Positions 8,510-17,834 of a stretch of 64,000 bases of DNA are shown here, one piece after another (the first letter of the stretch is position 1; every line of letters begins with the position of its first letter). The position numbers and the translations under genes are program-made. The notes beneath the pieces are model-generated. The model saw nothing but the letters and a program-made list of their open reading frames with translations, was not told the DNA's origin and made no database searches. Source of the DNA: Parabacteroides distasonis ATCC 8503 (GTDB lineage: Bacteria > Bacteroidota > Bacteroidia > Bacteroidales > Tannerellaceae). Where the stretch lies: contig NC_009615.1 in assembly GCF_000012845.1 (NCBI RefSeq), positions 4,652,501-4,716,500 on the forward strand. The letters run 5' to 3'.

Positions 8510-9820
8510 ATGCTGACTGTATTTATACTACTTGTTTCGCTGATAACGATCTATATAATTAAGATTCAAAATATAGATAGGCCATCAAAAAGAATTCTTT
8601 ATTTGTATTCTTTATATTGGTTCATTTCTTTATTTTTGTCTACGCTAGGATTGTATGATTATAAAGTTCCTAAATTCGAAACGTTATTCTGTTTGTGTAT
8701 TAGCTGTTGGGCCTTGATAGGTGGTTTTTTATTAATTAAATGTCCAGTTAAGTCTGTAGATTTAAAGCAATCTGGAATTCAACTTTCAATACGTGGCTTT
8801 TTTAAGAATAAGCTATTTGTTGGAGTTCTAGTTGTATTGACGTGTTATAGTTTATATCTCTTATATAAATTCTATACGTTTATGGCTTTGGGGGATTTGT
8901 ATCAGATCCGGAATTTATATTTTGAGTCAGGAGATTTGAATATATATGGGGCACTATTCCCCAATATGAATTATTGGATTTTAAAGCCATTCAGCTTTCT
9001 ATGCGCTGGATTGTTTGGCTTTGGCGTTCTTTATTATAGATCTAAATTATTACTCCTTATTTTTGTCATGTTGTTTAGCTTGTCATCTTTAGGGGGAGGA
9101 AGAATTGATTATTTTCGATATTTGGTTATTCCTTTATTGTTGTTTGGATATTGCTTTTATCCTAAAAGATTTAAGATTACATTAAAAAAGGGACTTTTGA
9201 TCCTAGTGATGTCTGCTGCAATGTTTTTTTTGCTAACTATAATTGGTGCTGGAAGGCGTGGATATATGGAATTTGATAAAGAAAGTTTGGATGTGGGAGT
9301 GGAAATGACTACAGAGAATTTAATGAGTTATAGTTATGGCCCTATTGTCGCATTCGATTATGCCTTGAATAATAACTATCTTGATAAGCTAGGTGGTTAT
9401 AGCTATGGAACCTTGACATTTAATGCTTTTAATGGATTACTAGATATCGCCTTTAGGATGATTGGTATTAGTTATGGTACAAATTTCTCTGACTTTGTCA
9501 TTTTAAAACAGGATACATGGATCACACTTTCGAGACAAAATTTTGATAAGAATTGGAATGCCTTATTCAGTTGGAACTTTTATTTCTATTTGGATTTTGG
9601 AATTGTAGGAATGATCGTTTTTCCATTCCTGTTCGGAATTCTTATGAGAAAGTCTATTTGTTGGTTTTATCGTTATCAAAATGTGTCTTCAATGATACTG
9701 TTGAATATATTTTTTCTGTCATTGATTCTTTCAGTCATTGATTTTAATTTGTCTTCTATGTCTATGGGCGTTTTAATGATATTTTTATATATAAAAATGT
9801 ATAATTATAAGTTGAAATAA
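8510..9820 (+). CDS. Wzy-type O-antigen/capsule polymerase
   Basis: A 436-residue, very hydrophobic protein with about 11-12 predicted membrane segments and a hydrophilic loop around residues 255-345. This is the architecture of Wzy oligosaccharide-repeat-unit polymerases, which share little sequence. Position next to Wzx and the acyltransferase supports the call. It would polymerise flipped repeat units at the periplasmic face. It is among the most AT-rich genes of the window, which is common for Wzy genes and fits recent exchange. Confidence 0.75.
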   Translation: MLTVFILLVSLITIYIIKIQNIDRPSKRILYLYSLYWFISLFLSTLGLYDYKVPKFETLFCLCISCWALIGGFLLIKCPVKSVDLKQSGIQLSIRGFFKNKLFVGVLVVLTCYSLYLLYKFYTFMALGDLYQIRNLYFESGDLNIYGALFPNMNYWILKPFSFLCAGLFGFGVLYYRSKLLLLIFVMLFSLSSLGGGRIDYFRYLVIPLLLFGYCFYPKRFKITLKKGLLILVMSAAMFFLLTIIGAGRRGYMEFDKESLDVGVEMTTENLMSYSYGPIVAFDYALNNNYLDKLGGYSYGTLTFNAFNGLLDIAFRMIGISYGTNFSDFVILKQDTWITLSRQNFDKNWNALFSWNFYFYLDFGIVGMIVFPFLFGILMRKSICWFYRYQNVSSMILLNIFFLSLILSVIDFNLSSMSMGVLMIFLYIKMYNYKLK

Positions 9821-9927
9821 TTTATAATGAAAGGATTAGGAATAATTAGATATTATTTTACTCATGATATTTATAATATCCTGTGATTATCGGATGTTAT
9901 AGAAAAAGAATTAATTAAGATATAATC

Positions 9928-11163
9928 ATGAATATAGTAATTTTAACAGGTGCGTATTATCCAAATATGTCAGCGACTTCAGCCTGCATAGATAAGTATA
10001 TACAAATATTAAAAAATAAACACTCTATTGATGTTGTTTGTCCATTAAGTCAGGTTCATTTTGAACCGTTAAATGATCCTAAGATTAAGCTGCATTTTGT
10101 TTTTTCACGAATGTGGAAATGGAGGATGTTGTGTGAAGAGAATATACGGAATGGTCGTAATGTTATGCTTAATAAGGTAGTTGTTGATTTGTTTAGAATT
10201 AGGTCTTTATTGTTGTCACCAATCAGTTATCCTACAGTTGAGGGTTGGCAAATGAATCCATTTTATCATGAACTGGAAAAAATTGATCAAGATAAGACGA
10301 TTGATGTGATTATTAGTGTGGTTAATCCCATTTGTTCTGTTTTTGCATCCCGAAGATTTAAGCTTAAGCATCCTAAAGTAAAATGGATTACTTTTATAAC
10401 AGATCCATTTACCTTTCAACCTTCTAAATATAAGTATGTTTTTTTTCCAAATAGAAGAAAAATTCGTAATTATAAAAATGAAAAATCTGTGTATGATATA
10501 GCTGACTTTAATATGTTTACAGAAGAACTTTATCATTCGGCTTTGAATGACTTCTCTCAACCGAATGAGAAAACTTTTGTGATGAAATATATTCTTAGCT
10601 CCTTATCTAAATCAGTTGTTCAACAAATCGTAAATGAAGGGAAATGTAGATTGGTTTATGCGGGAGCGTTGTATGCAGATAGAAGAAATCCGGAGCGGGC
10701 ATTATCTGTCTTATCTCAAATTGATGATATTCATGTCGATTTTTATATTAGTTATAGTAATTGTAATAGTATTGTAGATAAGTATTTGTCAGAAACTATT
10801 AAAAGTTTCCCGGCTGTTAATAGAAGTAGATATAATGAGCTTATTTATAATGAATATGATATTTTGATAAATATAGGAAATAATTTCAGCTTGCAAATAC
10901 CTAGTAAAATGTTAGAATTGTTTTCTACAGGTCGCCCGATCATTAATTTCTATCAATTGAAAGACGTTCATTATGCAATGGTAGAGAAATACCCCTTAGG
11001 TATTAATATTGGTCCTGATGATGCGGATGCGGTAGAGCGAGTGAGTGAGTTTTGTAAGCAAATGAAAGGAAAGAGATTGTCTTTTGAAGAGGTTGAAGCA
11101 CTCTTTCCGGAAAATACGATGGATAGTCAATTGGCTTTATTGGAAAAATTAATAGAAGCTTAG
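9928..11163 (+). CDS. Glycosyltransferase, GT4-like (GT-B fold)
   Basis: A 411-residue protein beginning MNIVILTGAYYPNMSATSAC, the usual N-terminus of GT4-type retaining transferases. The C-terminal half has CRLVYAGALYADRRNPERAL (sugar-nucleotide domain) and IPSKMLELFSTGRPIINF, corresponding to the conserved E-x7-E region of the family. It probably adds a sugar of the capsule repeat unit from a nucleotide donor. Donor and linkage are not deducible. The 107-bp gap before it holds nothing recognisable. The gene is very AT-rich. Confidence 0.78.
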   Translation: MNIVILTGAYYPNMSATSACIDKYIQILKNKHSIDVVCPLSQVHFEPLNDPKIKLHFVFSRMWKWRMLCEENIRNGRNVMLNKVVVDLFRIRSLLLSPISYPTVEGWQMNPFYHELEKIDQDKTIDVIISVVNPICSVFASRRFKLKHPKVKWITFITDPFTFQPSKYKYVFFPNRRKIRNYKNEKSVYDIADFNMFTEELYHSALNDFSQPNEKTFVMKYILSSLSKSVVQQIVNEGKCRLVYAGALYADRRNPERALSVLSQIDDIHVDFYISYSNCNSIVDKYLSETIKSFPAVNRSRYNELIYNEYDILINIGNNFSLQIPSKMLELFSTGRPIINFYQLKDVHYAMVEKYPLGINIGPDDADAVERVSEFCKQMKGKRLSFEEVEALFPENTMDSQLALLEKLIEA

Positions 11164-11182
11164 CTTTCTTAGTTTGTTAATC

Positions 11183-11914
11183 ATGAAAAATATAGCAGTC
11201 ATTTTTGCGGGGGGATCCGGTGTAAGAATGAATACTAGGTCTAAACCTAAACAATTTCTGGAGTTAAGGGGTAAACCTATTATTATTTATACGCTTGAAC
11301 TTTTTGACAATCACCCTTTGATTGATGGTATTGTAGTGGTATGCCTTGAATCGTGGATTCCTTTTTTGAAAAAGATGTTGAAGAAGTTTGAGATCAACAA
11401 GGTGGTTAAAATTGTATCAGGAGGTGATTCCGGGCAAGATTCTATCTATAGAGGTCTTTGTGCCGTGGAGGATTATTGCAAGGATAAGGGGGAGGAGAAT
11501 GCCGTGGTGCTTATTCATGATGGGGTCCGGCCTTTGATCGTGGATGAGACAATTACACGGAATATTGAAAAAGTACATGAAAAAGGAAGTGCCATAACTG
11601 TCGTACCTGCCATAGAAACTTTTGTCATCCAGAAAGAGGAGGGACAAATGGTGATTCCCGATCGTTCTTCTTGCCTGCTGGCCCGGGCACCTCAAAGCTT
11701 TTATTTAAAGGATATCCTAAGTATCCATAGAAAGAATAAAGAAAATGGTAACATTACTTTTATAGATTCTTGTTCTATGATGAGTTATTTTGGGTATAAG
11801 ATGGCAACCATAGAGGGACCTATGGAGAATATTAAAATTACGACTCCTACCGACTATTTTATATTTAGGGCTATGGTAGAGGTGCATGAGAATCAACAAA
11901 TTTTTGGGTTTTAA
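11183..11914 (+). CDS. IspD/TarI-family cytidylyltransferase, probably CDP-polyol forming
   Basis: A 243-residue protein starting MKNIAVIFAGGSGVRMNTRS, with KPKQFLELRGKPIIIYTLE, then LIHDGVRPL near residue 110. These are the CTP-binding and catalytic signatures shared by IspD (isoprenoid pathway) and TarI/Bcs1-type enzymes that make CDP-ribitol or a similar polyol. Its place directly before an SDR and a CDP-glycerol-type phosphotransferase argues for the polyol role rather than for IspD. I use ATG 11183; a TTG nine bases upstream is possible. The activated alcohol (ribitol, glycerol or other) remains an inference. Confidence 0.8.
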   Translation: MKNIAVIFAGGSGVRMNTRSKPKQFLELRGKPIIIYTLELFDNHPLIDGIVVVCLESWIPFLKKMLKKFEINKVVKIVSGGDSGQDSIYRGLCAVEDYCKDKGEENAVVLIHDGVRPLIVDETITRNIEKVHEKGSAITVVPAIETFVIQKEEGQMVIPDRSSCLLARAPQSFYLKDILSIHRKNKENGNITFIDSCSMMSYFGYKMATIEGPMENIKITTPTDYFIFRAMVEVHENQQIFGF

Positions 11915-11917
11915 TTT

Positions 11918-12937
11918 ATGAGTCAACTTATTAAACAAGATATAGAGGAGTTTGTGAGATCTTTTGAGCTTTCCGCACAACTTGGTCATACAATTTTTCT
12001 TATTACAGGAGGAACAGGACTGATAGGTTCTACTTTAATACATTGTTTATTAGCGTTAAACAGGAATATTCGTATTGTCGCACCTGTACGCTGTAAAGCT
12101 AAGGCGCAAGATATGTATGAAAGTGAGGAGCATACTCATATACATTTTATAGAGTGCGATTTGTCTTCATTTGATTATAGTGAAATTGGTGAAGTGGATT
12201 TCATCGTGCATTGTGCAGCCCCTACTTCAAGTAAATTTTTTGTCGAAAAGCCAGTAGAAACATTTAATACGATTGTTAATTGTACGCAAGTTTTATTGGA
12301 GTATGTAAGGCGTTTTCCGGTAAAAGGCTTTGTCTATTTATCATCATTGGAAGTGTATGGTACTATTTTAGATGATTCCAATCTTGTAACAGAAGAGGTT
12401 CAAGGCTATTTGGATCCAATGGCGACACGTAGTAGTTATCCGATGGCAAAACGTGCTGCTGAAAATTTATGTGCGTTGTATGCGGCTGAGTATAATTTGA
12501 ATATAATGGTGGCTCGTTTGACACAAACGACAGGAGCTAATGTAAGTAGTACGGATAATCGTTATGTTGCCCATTTTTGCCGTTTAACATCCAAGGGGGA
12601 TAATATTATTTTATATTCTAAAGGTGAGTCTGCTAAACCTATTTGCTATACAATAGATTGTGTTTCAGCGATACTTTATATATTACTCAAAGGTGAAAAA
12701 GGCAATGCGTATAATGTAGCAAATGCAGATACTTATATTTCTGCAAGGGGATTGGCTGAACTTCTAAGAGACAACTTTAATCCAAATATAAGTGTGGAGT
12801 TTAGATTAAATGATAATATGGGGTATGCCCCAGAAACAAAATTAAGATTAAGTACCGCTAAGTTGCAGGAATTAGGGTGGTCGCCCCAAAATGACTTGAA
12901 AGCTATCTTATCAAAACTTATTTCAACTTATAAATAA
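11918..12937 (+). CDS. NAD-dependent epimerase/dehydratase (extended SDR)
   Basis: A 339-residue extended short-chain dehydrogenase. The NAD motif is FLITGGTGLIGST near residue 28, and the active site is YPMAKRAAE near residue 178 (YxxxK). It follows the cytidylyltransferase by three bases and precedes the polyol-phosphate transferase. By analogy with Bcs1/TarIJ systems, where a reductase supplies the polyol phosphate, it may act on the substrate or product of the CDP-transferase. Known TarJ reductases belong to a different (MDR) family, so this is only a context-based proposal. A nucleotide-sugar epimerase or dehydratase is the simple alternative. Confidence 0.75.
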   Translation: MSQLIKQDIEEFVRSFELSAQLGHTIFLITGGTGLIGSTLIHCLLALNRNIRIVAPVRCKAKAQDMYESEEHTHIHFIECDLSSFDYSEIGEVDFIVHCAAPTSSKFFVEKPVETFNTIVNCTQVLLEYVRRFPVKGFVYLSSLEVYGTILDDSNLVTEEVQGYLDPMATRSSYPMAKRAAENLCALYAAEYNLNIMVARLTQTTGANVSSTDNRYVAHFCRLTSKGDNIILYSKGESAKPICYTIDCVSAILYILLKGEKGNAYNVANADTYISARGLAELLRDNFNPNISVEFRLNDNMGYAPETKLRLSTAKLQELGWSPQNDLKAILSKLISTYK

Positions 12938-12954
12938 TTATAGATAGGTATCAC

Positions 12955-14196
12955 ATGAAATTTCTTAATGTTATTTTTAAAGGACATAGTATTTCCGAAC
13001 TTATTCAAGAGGTAATTTATGTATTTATAGGGTACTTTTTCCTAATGATTTCTTATTGTACTCCTAGGAACAAAAAAAAGTGGGTGTTTGGTAACAAAAA
13101 GATCTTTAAGGATAATACTAAATACCTCTTTATTTATATGCAGGAACAGCATCCAGAAATCCAAACGATCTGGATAACTTCCTCACGCAGGTTGGTCAAA
13201 CGTTTACGAGCATTGTCTTACAGTGCATATTATAAGTATAGCCTTAAAGGATTATATCATTCATTGACCGCAGGTGTTTATGTCAGTACGGTAAATTCAA
13301 ATCACATTAATTTTTTCACTTCCGGGAGAGTTTTCAATGTGAATCTGTGGCATGGAATCTCTTTGAAAGCGATGGTTGATAATAAAGCAGTTCCAGCAGA
13401 TCGATCGTTTCTTTCACGTGTATGTATGCCTTATGTCTATGAGCAATATGGCTTGTTCTTTTCAACCACGCCAACGATAGATGACCAGTACTTGCGATTC
13501 TTTCGGTTTGATCCGCAAGTATTGTATCATGGTATGTCGCCTCGTTGTTCGTTTATGATGATGGATCATGAGCGTTTGCTTCGCTATATCGAAGAAAAAG
13601 AAGACCCCTTGATGTTGGATATTATTCATACTTCACGGAAGTATAACAAGGTATTTGTTTACATGCCCACATGGCGTATCAACTATGGTACGCATTTTAT
13701 GGACTATGCCTTTCCTGATCTGTATGCCTTGAATAAGGCATTTTCAAAAATAAATGCCATATTATTACTCAAGCTTCATCCTTCCATGACGTATGATGCG
13801 TTTAAATATAAGGATTTGAAGCATATCTATTATATAGATGCCAATATTGATTTGTATCCGATTTTACCTTTTACGGATATTATGATATCTGACTATTCTT
13901 CTATTTGGTATGACTATTTATTATTACCCAATAAAGGGGTTATCCATTATGATTTCGACGTAGATAGTTATGCGAAAAACGAATTCGGATTCTTTCGTGA
14001 CTATAAGACATTTACACCAGGAGTACATGCTTCAGATTTTAAGCAATTGCTAGCAACGATAGAAAGTAGCAGCTCGCTACAGATTTCTGAAGAAAGGCGA
14101 ACTTGGATATTGGATGAGATGTGGGGAAAAGGCAGATCTACGAACAATGAAGACTTGATCAAGGAAATATGTAAACGTGTGGAACAAGTACTCTAA
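12955..14196 (+). CDS. CDP-glycerol glycerophosphotransferase-like protein (TagB/TagF family)
   Basis: A 413-residue protein with the Glyphos_transf pattern: NLWHGISLKAM near residue 128, VYMPTWRINYG near 235, LLLKLHPSM near 270, and ISDYSSIWYDYLLLP near 315, where the His, HP and SDYSS segments contact the CDP-alcohol in TagF. An N-terminal hydrophobic stretch may lie on the membrane. It would transfer a polyol-phosphate from CDP-alcohol to the lipid-linked sugar. Together with the IspD-like protein it forms a teichoic-acid-like module inside a Gram-negative capsule locus. Confidence 0.85.
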   Translation: MKFLNVIFKGHSISELIQEVIYVFIGYFFLMISYCTPRNKKKWVFGNKKIFKDNTKYLFIYMQEQHPEIQTIWITSSRRLVKRLRALSYSAYYKYSLKGLYHSLTAGVYVSTVNSNHINFFTSGRVFNVNLWHGISLKAMVDNKAVPADRSFLSRVCMPYVYEQYGLFFSTTPTIDDQYLRFFRFDPQVLYHGMSPRCSFMMMDHERLLRYIEEKEDPLMLDIIHTSRKYNKVFVYMPTWRINYGTHFMDYAFPDLYALNKAFSKINAILLLKLHPSMTYDAFKYKDLKHIYYIDANIDLYPILPFTDIMISDYSSIWYDYLLLPNKGVIHYDFDVDSYAKNEFGFFRDYKTFTPGVHASDFKQLLATIESSSSLQISEERRTWILDEMWGKGRSTNNEDLIKEICKRVEQVL

Positions 14197-14219
14197 TTAA
14201 TTTTAATCATTGATATATA

Positions 14220-15311
14220 ATGTCTGTATTTGAAAATAAAACCCTGTTAATTACAGGTGGTACGGGCTCTTTCGGAAATGCCGTGCTTCGTCGTTTCTTG
14301 GATAGCGACATTAAGGAGGTTCGTATCTTTTCGCGTGATGAGAAGAAGCAGGATGATATGCGTCATTTCTTGCAGGCGCAACGCCCCGAGGTAGCTCATA
14401 AGGTAAAGTTTTATATTGGAAATGTGCGCCAACGTGAAGCGGTGGATTTCGCTATGGATGGGGTAGATTATGTGTTTGCCGCTGCTGCCTTAAAGCAGGT
14501 CCCCAGTTGTGAGTTCTTCCCTATGGAAGCTGTGCGTACGAATGTTGAGGGTACTAATAATGTGTTGCTCTCAGCGATCGATCATGGAGTGAAGAACGTG
14601 GTGGTGCTTTCTACCGATAAGGCGGCTTATCCTATCAATGCCATGGGTATCTCTAAGGCGATGATGGAGAAGGTGGCTATTGCGCAGGGACGTGCCTTGG
14701 GTGCTAATGCGAAGACTACTATTTGCTGTACTCGCTATGGCAACGTGATGGCTTCTCGAGGCTCAGTGATTCCTTTGTGGGTGGAGCAGATGATGGATGG
14801 CAAGTCTATCACTATCACTGATCCGAATATGACTCGCTTTATGATGACGCTGGATGATGCCGTGGATTTGGTGGTTTATGCCTTTACGCATGGCGAGAAT
14901 GGTGACTTGTTCGTACAGAAGGCTCCTGCCGCTACGCTTTTTACTTTAGCTACGGCCTTGAAGGAGATTTACGCCAAGGTTGATCCTAGGTATGGAGATA
15001 CGGAGGTGAGAGTGATCGGTACCCGTCATGGCGAGAAGCTTTACGAGACACTTGTTACCCGCGAGGAGATGTCTAAGGCGATTGATATGGGAGATTATTA
15101 TCGTATCCCTTGTGATAACCGTGACTTGAATTATGATAAGTTTTTTACCGAGGGTAACGAGGAGGTCTCGGTTATCGAGGATTACCATAGCCATAATACC
15201 GCACGCCTAGATGTGGAGGGCATGAAGAAGCTATTGATGCGTTTACGTTTTATCCAAGAGGACCTTGGGCTGTTGCCTTGCGCTAAGGGCAGGGAGATCC
15301 GTTCGGAGTAA
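14220..15311 (+). CDS. capE: UDP-GlcNAc 4,6-dehydratase/5-epimerase (CapE/FnlA/WbjB)
   Basis: A 363-residue extended SDR with LLITGGTGSFGNAVLRRFLD at the N-terminus, then LSTDKAAYPINAMGISKAMM near residue 140, in which the usual YxxxK is replaced by the MxxxK form of the CapE/FnlA group. It performs the first step to UDP-L-FucNAc from UDP-GlcNAc in the cytoplasm. The next two genes are the partners CapF and CapG in the standard order. The gene has higher GC than the preceding cluster, so the FucNAc cassette probably came as a unit. Confidence 0.9.
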   Translation: MSVFENKTLLITGGTGSFGNAVLRRFLDSDIKEVRIFSRDEKKQDDMRHFLQAQRPEVAHKVKFYIGNVRQREAVDFAMDGVDYVFAAAALKQVPSCEFFPMEAVRTNVEGTNNVLLSAIDHGVKNVVVLSTDKAAYPINAMGISKAMMEKVAIAQGRALGANAKTTICCTRYGNVMASRGSVIPLWVEQMMDGKSITITDPNMTRFMMTLDDAVDLVVYAFTHGENGDLFVQKAPAATLFTLATALKEIYAKVDPRYGDTEVRVIGTRHGEKLYETLVTREEMSKAIDMGDYYRIPCDNRDLNYDKFFTEGNEEVSVIEDYHSHNTARLDVEGMKKLLMRLRFIQEDLGLLPCAKGREIRSE

Positions 15312-15345
15312 TTTCCTTTCTTAATTAATAAATTCTTTGTTTTTA

Positions 15346-16554
15346 ATGAAAATATTAGTGACCGGCTCTAATGGGTTTGTCGGCAGAAATCTTGTTTGCC
15401 AACTCAAAAATATACGGGATGGCAAGGCGAGGTATTATGGTGATCTGACCGTCTGCGCCGTATATGAGTATGATATTGATTCGACACAGGAAGAGTTGGA
15501 GCGATATTGTAGTGATTGTGACTTCGTATTCAATTTGGCAGGAGTGAACCGTCCGCAGAACCATGAAGAGTTTATGCAAGGAAACTTTGGCTTCGCCTCT
15601 ACACTGCTTGATACGCTGAAGAAGTATCAGAATAATTGTCCTGTTATGATCTCTAGTTCTATACAGGCTACGTTGGCGGGACGTTTCGGAACGTCTGAGT
15701 ATGGTAAGAGCAAGAAGGCAGGAGAGGAACTTATGTTCCGATATGGTGAGGAGACGGGGGCGAAGGTGTTGGTGTATCGTTTTCCGAATCTGTTTGGAAA
15801 ATGGTGTCGACCTAATTATAACAGTGCTGTCGCTACGTTCTGTAATAACATTGCCAACGATCTGCCTATCACTGTCAATGATCCGGCAGTAGAGTTGGAA
15901 CTGCTTTATATAGATGACTTAGTGGAGGAGATGATAGCAGCCTTGAAGGGAGAGGAGCATCGTTGTGAGTTTGATGGTGTAGAAACGGTGTTGAAAGAGG
16001 ATGGTCGTTACTGTGCGGTTCCCATTACCCATAAGGTGACTTTGGGTGAGATCGTTCGATTGCTGGAAGGCTTTAAGAATCAGCCGAGCAGCTTGATAGT
16101 TCCGGAGATACCTTACAATAGTTTCGCTAAAAAGTTGTATAGTACCTTCTTGAGCTATTTACCCAAGGAGAAGGTGGCTTTTCCCTTGAAGATGAACGTG
16201 GATCAACGTGGTAGTTTCACGGAATTGCTTCGTTTGACGAATTGTGGACAGGTGAGTATTAATATCTCTAAGCCAGGTATAACCAAGGGGCAACATTGGC
16301 ATCACAGCAAATGGGAGTTTTTTATAGTAGTTTCCGGTCATGGCTTGATACAAGAGCGAAAGATCGGTACAGACGAGATGATTGAGTTTGATGTGAGTGG
16401 TGATAGAATTGAGGTGGTTCATATGCTTCCGGGTTATACGCATAATATTATTAATCTCTCCGATACGGAGGATCTGGTAACGGTAATGTGGGCGAATGAG
16501 AGTTTTGATTTGAACCACCCGGATACCTATTTTGAACCTGTTAAAAAAGAATAG
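15346..16554 (+). CDS. capF: UDP-2-acetamido-2,6-dideoxy-hexulose reductase/epimerase (CapF/FnlB/WbjC), SDR + cupin
   Basis: A 402-residue two-domain protein. The N-terminal SDR starts MKILVTGSNGFVGRNL; the C-terminal cupin begins at DQRGSFTELLRL near residue 285 and contains ITKGQHWHHSKWEFF, the zinc-binding histidine cluster of the CapF cupin, and GYTHNI. It carries out the C-3 epimerisation and C-4 reduction to UDP-2-acetamido-2,6-dideoxy-L-talose. I use ATG 15346 rather than TTG 15337. It follows capE by 34 bp and its stop is 2 bp before the capG ATG. Confidence 0.9.
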   Translation: MKILVTGSNGFVGRNLVCQLKNIRDGKARYYGDLTVCAVYEYDIDSTQEELERYCSDCDFVFNLAGVNRPQNHEEFMQGNFGFASTLLDTLKKYQNNCPVMISSSIQATLAGRFGTSEYGKSKKAGEELMFRYGEETGAKVLVYRFPNLFGKWCRPNYNSAVATFCNNIANDLPITVNDPAVELELLYIDDLVEEMIAALKGEEHRCEFDGVETVLKEDGRYCAVPITHKVTLGEIVRLLEGFKNQPSSLIVPEIPYNSFAKKLYSTFLSYLPKEKVAFPLKMNVDQRGSFTELLRLTNCGQVSINISKPGITKGQHWHHSKWEFFIVVSGHGLIQERKIGTDEMIEFDVSGDRIEVVHMLPGYTHNIINLSDTEDLVTVMWANESFDLNHPDTYFEPVKKE

Positions 16555-16556
16555 TG

Positions 16557-17717
16557 ATGGCAACATTTAAGAATAATGGGAAATTAAAATTGCTGATCAT
16601 CGTTGGTACTCGTCCGGAGATTATCCGGTTGGCAGCTGTTATTAATAAGTGCAGAAAATATTTTGACGTGGTATTGGCTCATACGGGTCAGAACTATGAT
16701 TACAATTTGAACGGGATCTTTTTCAAGGATCTGAAGTTGGCGGATCCAGAGGTTTATCTGGATACCGTAGGGGATGATCTTGGTGCTACAATGGGTAACA
16801 TAATCGATAAGAGTTATAAGTTGATGGTTGAGTTAAAACCGGATGCTGTACTTGTGCTGGGTGATACCAACTCATGCTTGAGTGTAATAGGAGCGAAGCG
16901 TTTACATATCCCTATCTTCCACATGGAGGCTGGTAATCGTTGTTTCGATGAGTGCCTTCCAGAGGAAACAAACCGCCGTATAGTGGATATCATATCAGAC
17001 GTGAATATTTGCTACAGCGAGCATGCTCGCCGCTATTTGAATGCCGCAGGTACTCCTAAGGAGCGTACTTATGTGGTAGGTTCTCCAATGGCTGAAGTCT
17101 TGCATAATAATTTGGAGCGGATCAAGGCTAGTGATGTGCTAAGCCGATTGGGATTGGAGAAAGGCAAGTATATCCTTCTTTCTGCTCATCGGGAGGAGAA
17201 TATCGATACGAAGGCTAATTTCTTTAACTTGATGAACGCAGTGAACGCTATGGCAGAGAAGTACGATTTACCGATCTTGTATTCTTGTCATCCTCGTTCT
17301 AAGAAATATATTGAGCAACGGGGTTTCCGGTTCGATCCTCGTGTGATTCAACATCAGCCCTTAGGCTTTCATGACTACAATCATCTTCAGATAAACGCTT
17401 TTGCGGTCGTATCTGATTCCGGAACGCTTCCGGAGGAGAGCAGTTTTTTCCTGTCTATTGGCAATCCGATCCCTGCGGTATGTATTCGCACAAGTACGGA
17501 ACGTCCAGAGGCATTGGACAAAGGAAACTTTATCTTGGCTGGCATCACGACGGAGCAGGTACTGCAAGCGGTGGATGTGGCTGTTGAGATGAACCGAGAT
17601 GGAGCGTTGGGCTTTCCGGTTCCTAACTATATGGATGAGAATGTCTCGGTAAAGGTGGTGAAACTGATTCAGAGTTATACCGGGGTGGTAGATAAAATGG
17701 TTTGGAGAAAAGAATAA
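16557..17717 (+). CDS. capG: UDP-L-FucNAc-forming 2-epimerase (CapG/FnlC/WbjD)
   Basis: A 386-residue member of the UDP-GlcNAc 2-epimerase family. It begins with KLLIIVGTRPEIIRLAAVI and contains HTGQNYDYN, VLGDTNSCLSV, HMEAGNRCFDE and a C-terminal VSDSGTLPEESSFF segment, all typical of the family. The NRCFDE form (rather than LRTGN) is that of WbjD/FnlC, which makes UDP-N-acetyl-L-fucosamine. GTG 16554 is a possible start, but ATG 16557 is preferred. It closes the FucNAc cassette. Confidence 0.9.
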   Translation: MATFKNNGKLKLLIIVGTRPEIIRLAAVINKCRKYFDVVLAHTGQNYDYNLNGIFFKDLKLADPEVYLDTVGDDLGATMGNIIDKSYKLMVELKPDAVLVLGDTNSCLSVIGAKRLHIPIFHMEAGNRCFDECLPEETNRRIVDIISDVNICYSEHARRYLNAAGTPKERTYVVGSPMAEVLHNNLERIKASDVLSRLGLEKGKYILLSAHREENIDTKANFFNLMNAVNAMAEKYDLPILYSCHPRSKKYIEQRGFRFDPRVIQHQPLGFHDYNHLQINAFAVVSDSGTLPEESSFFLSIGNPIPAVCIRTSTERPEALDKGNFILAGITTEQVLQAVDVAVEMNRDGALGFPVPNYMDENVSVKVVKLIQSYTGVVDKMVWRKE

Positions 17718-17719
17718 AG

Positions 17720-17782
17720 GTTTATAAGAATTTGGAGTGTATTAGTCGTGAATTTGATTATAACAAGGCTATGGAGAAATGA
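17720..17782 (+). pseudogene. Possible C-terminal tail of a lost glycosyltransferase
   Basis: A 20-codon open stretch reading VYKNLECISREFDYNKAMEK ends in TGA, directly after capG. In many loci capEFG/fnlABC is followed by an L-FucNAc transferase (wbuB type), and this stretch would suit the end of such a gene. It has no start and no upstream coding, so it is at most a scar. The rest of the gap to 17834 holds nothing I recognise. Confidence 0.3.
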
Positions 17783-17834
17783 ACCATAGATGGTTGAATG
17801 GATATAAAGAGGTTGTTTTTTGATTTTTAAGTAA

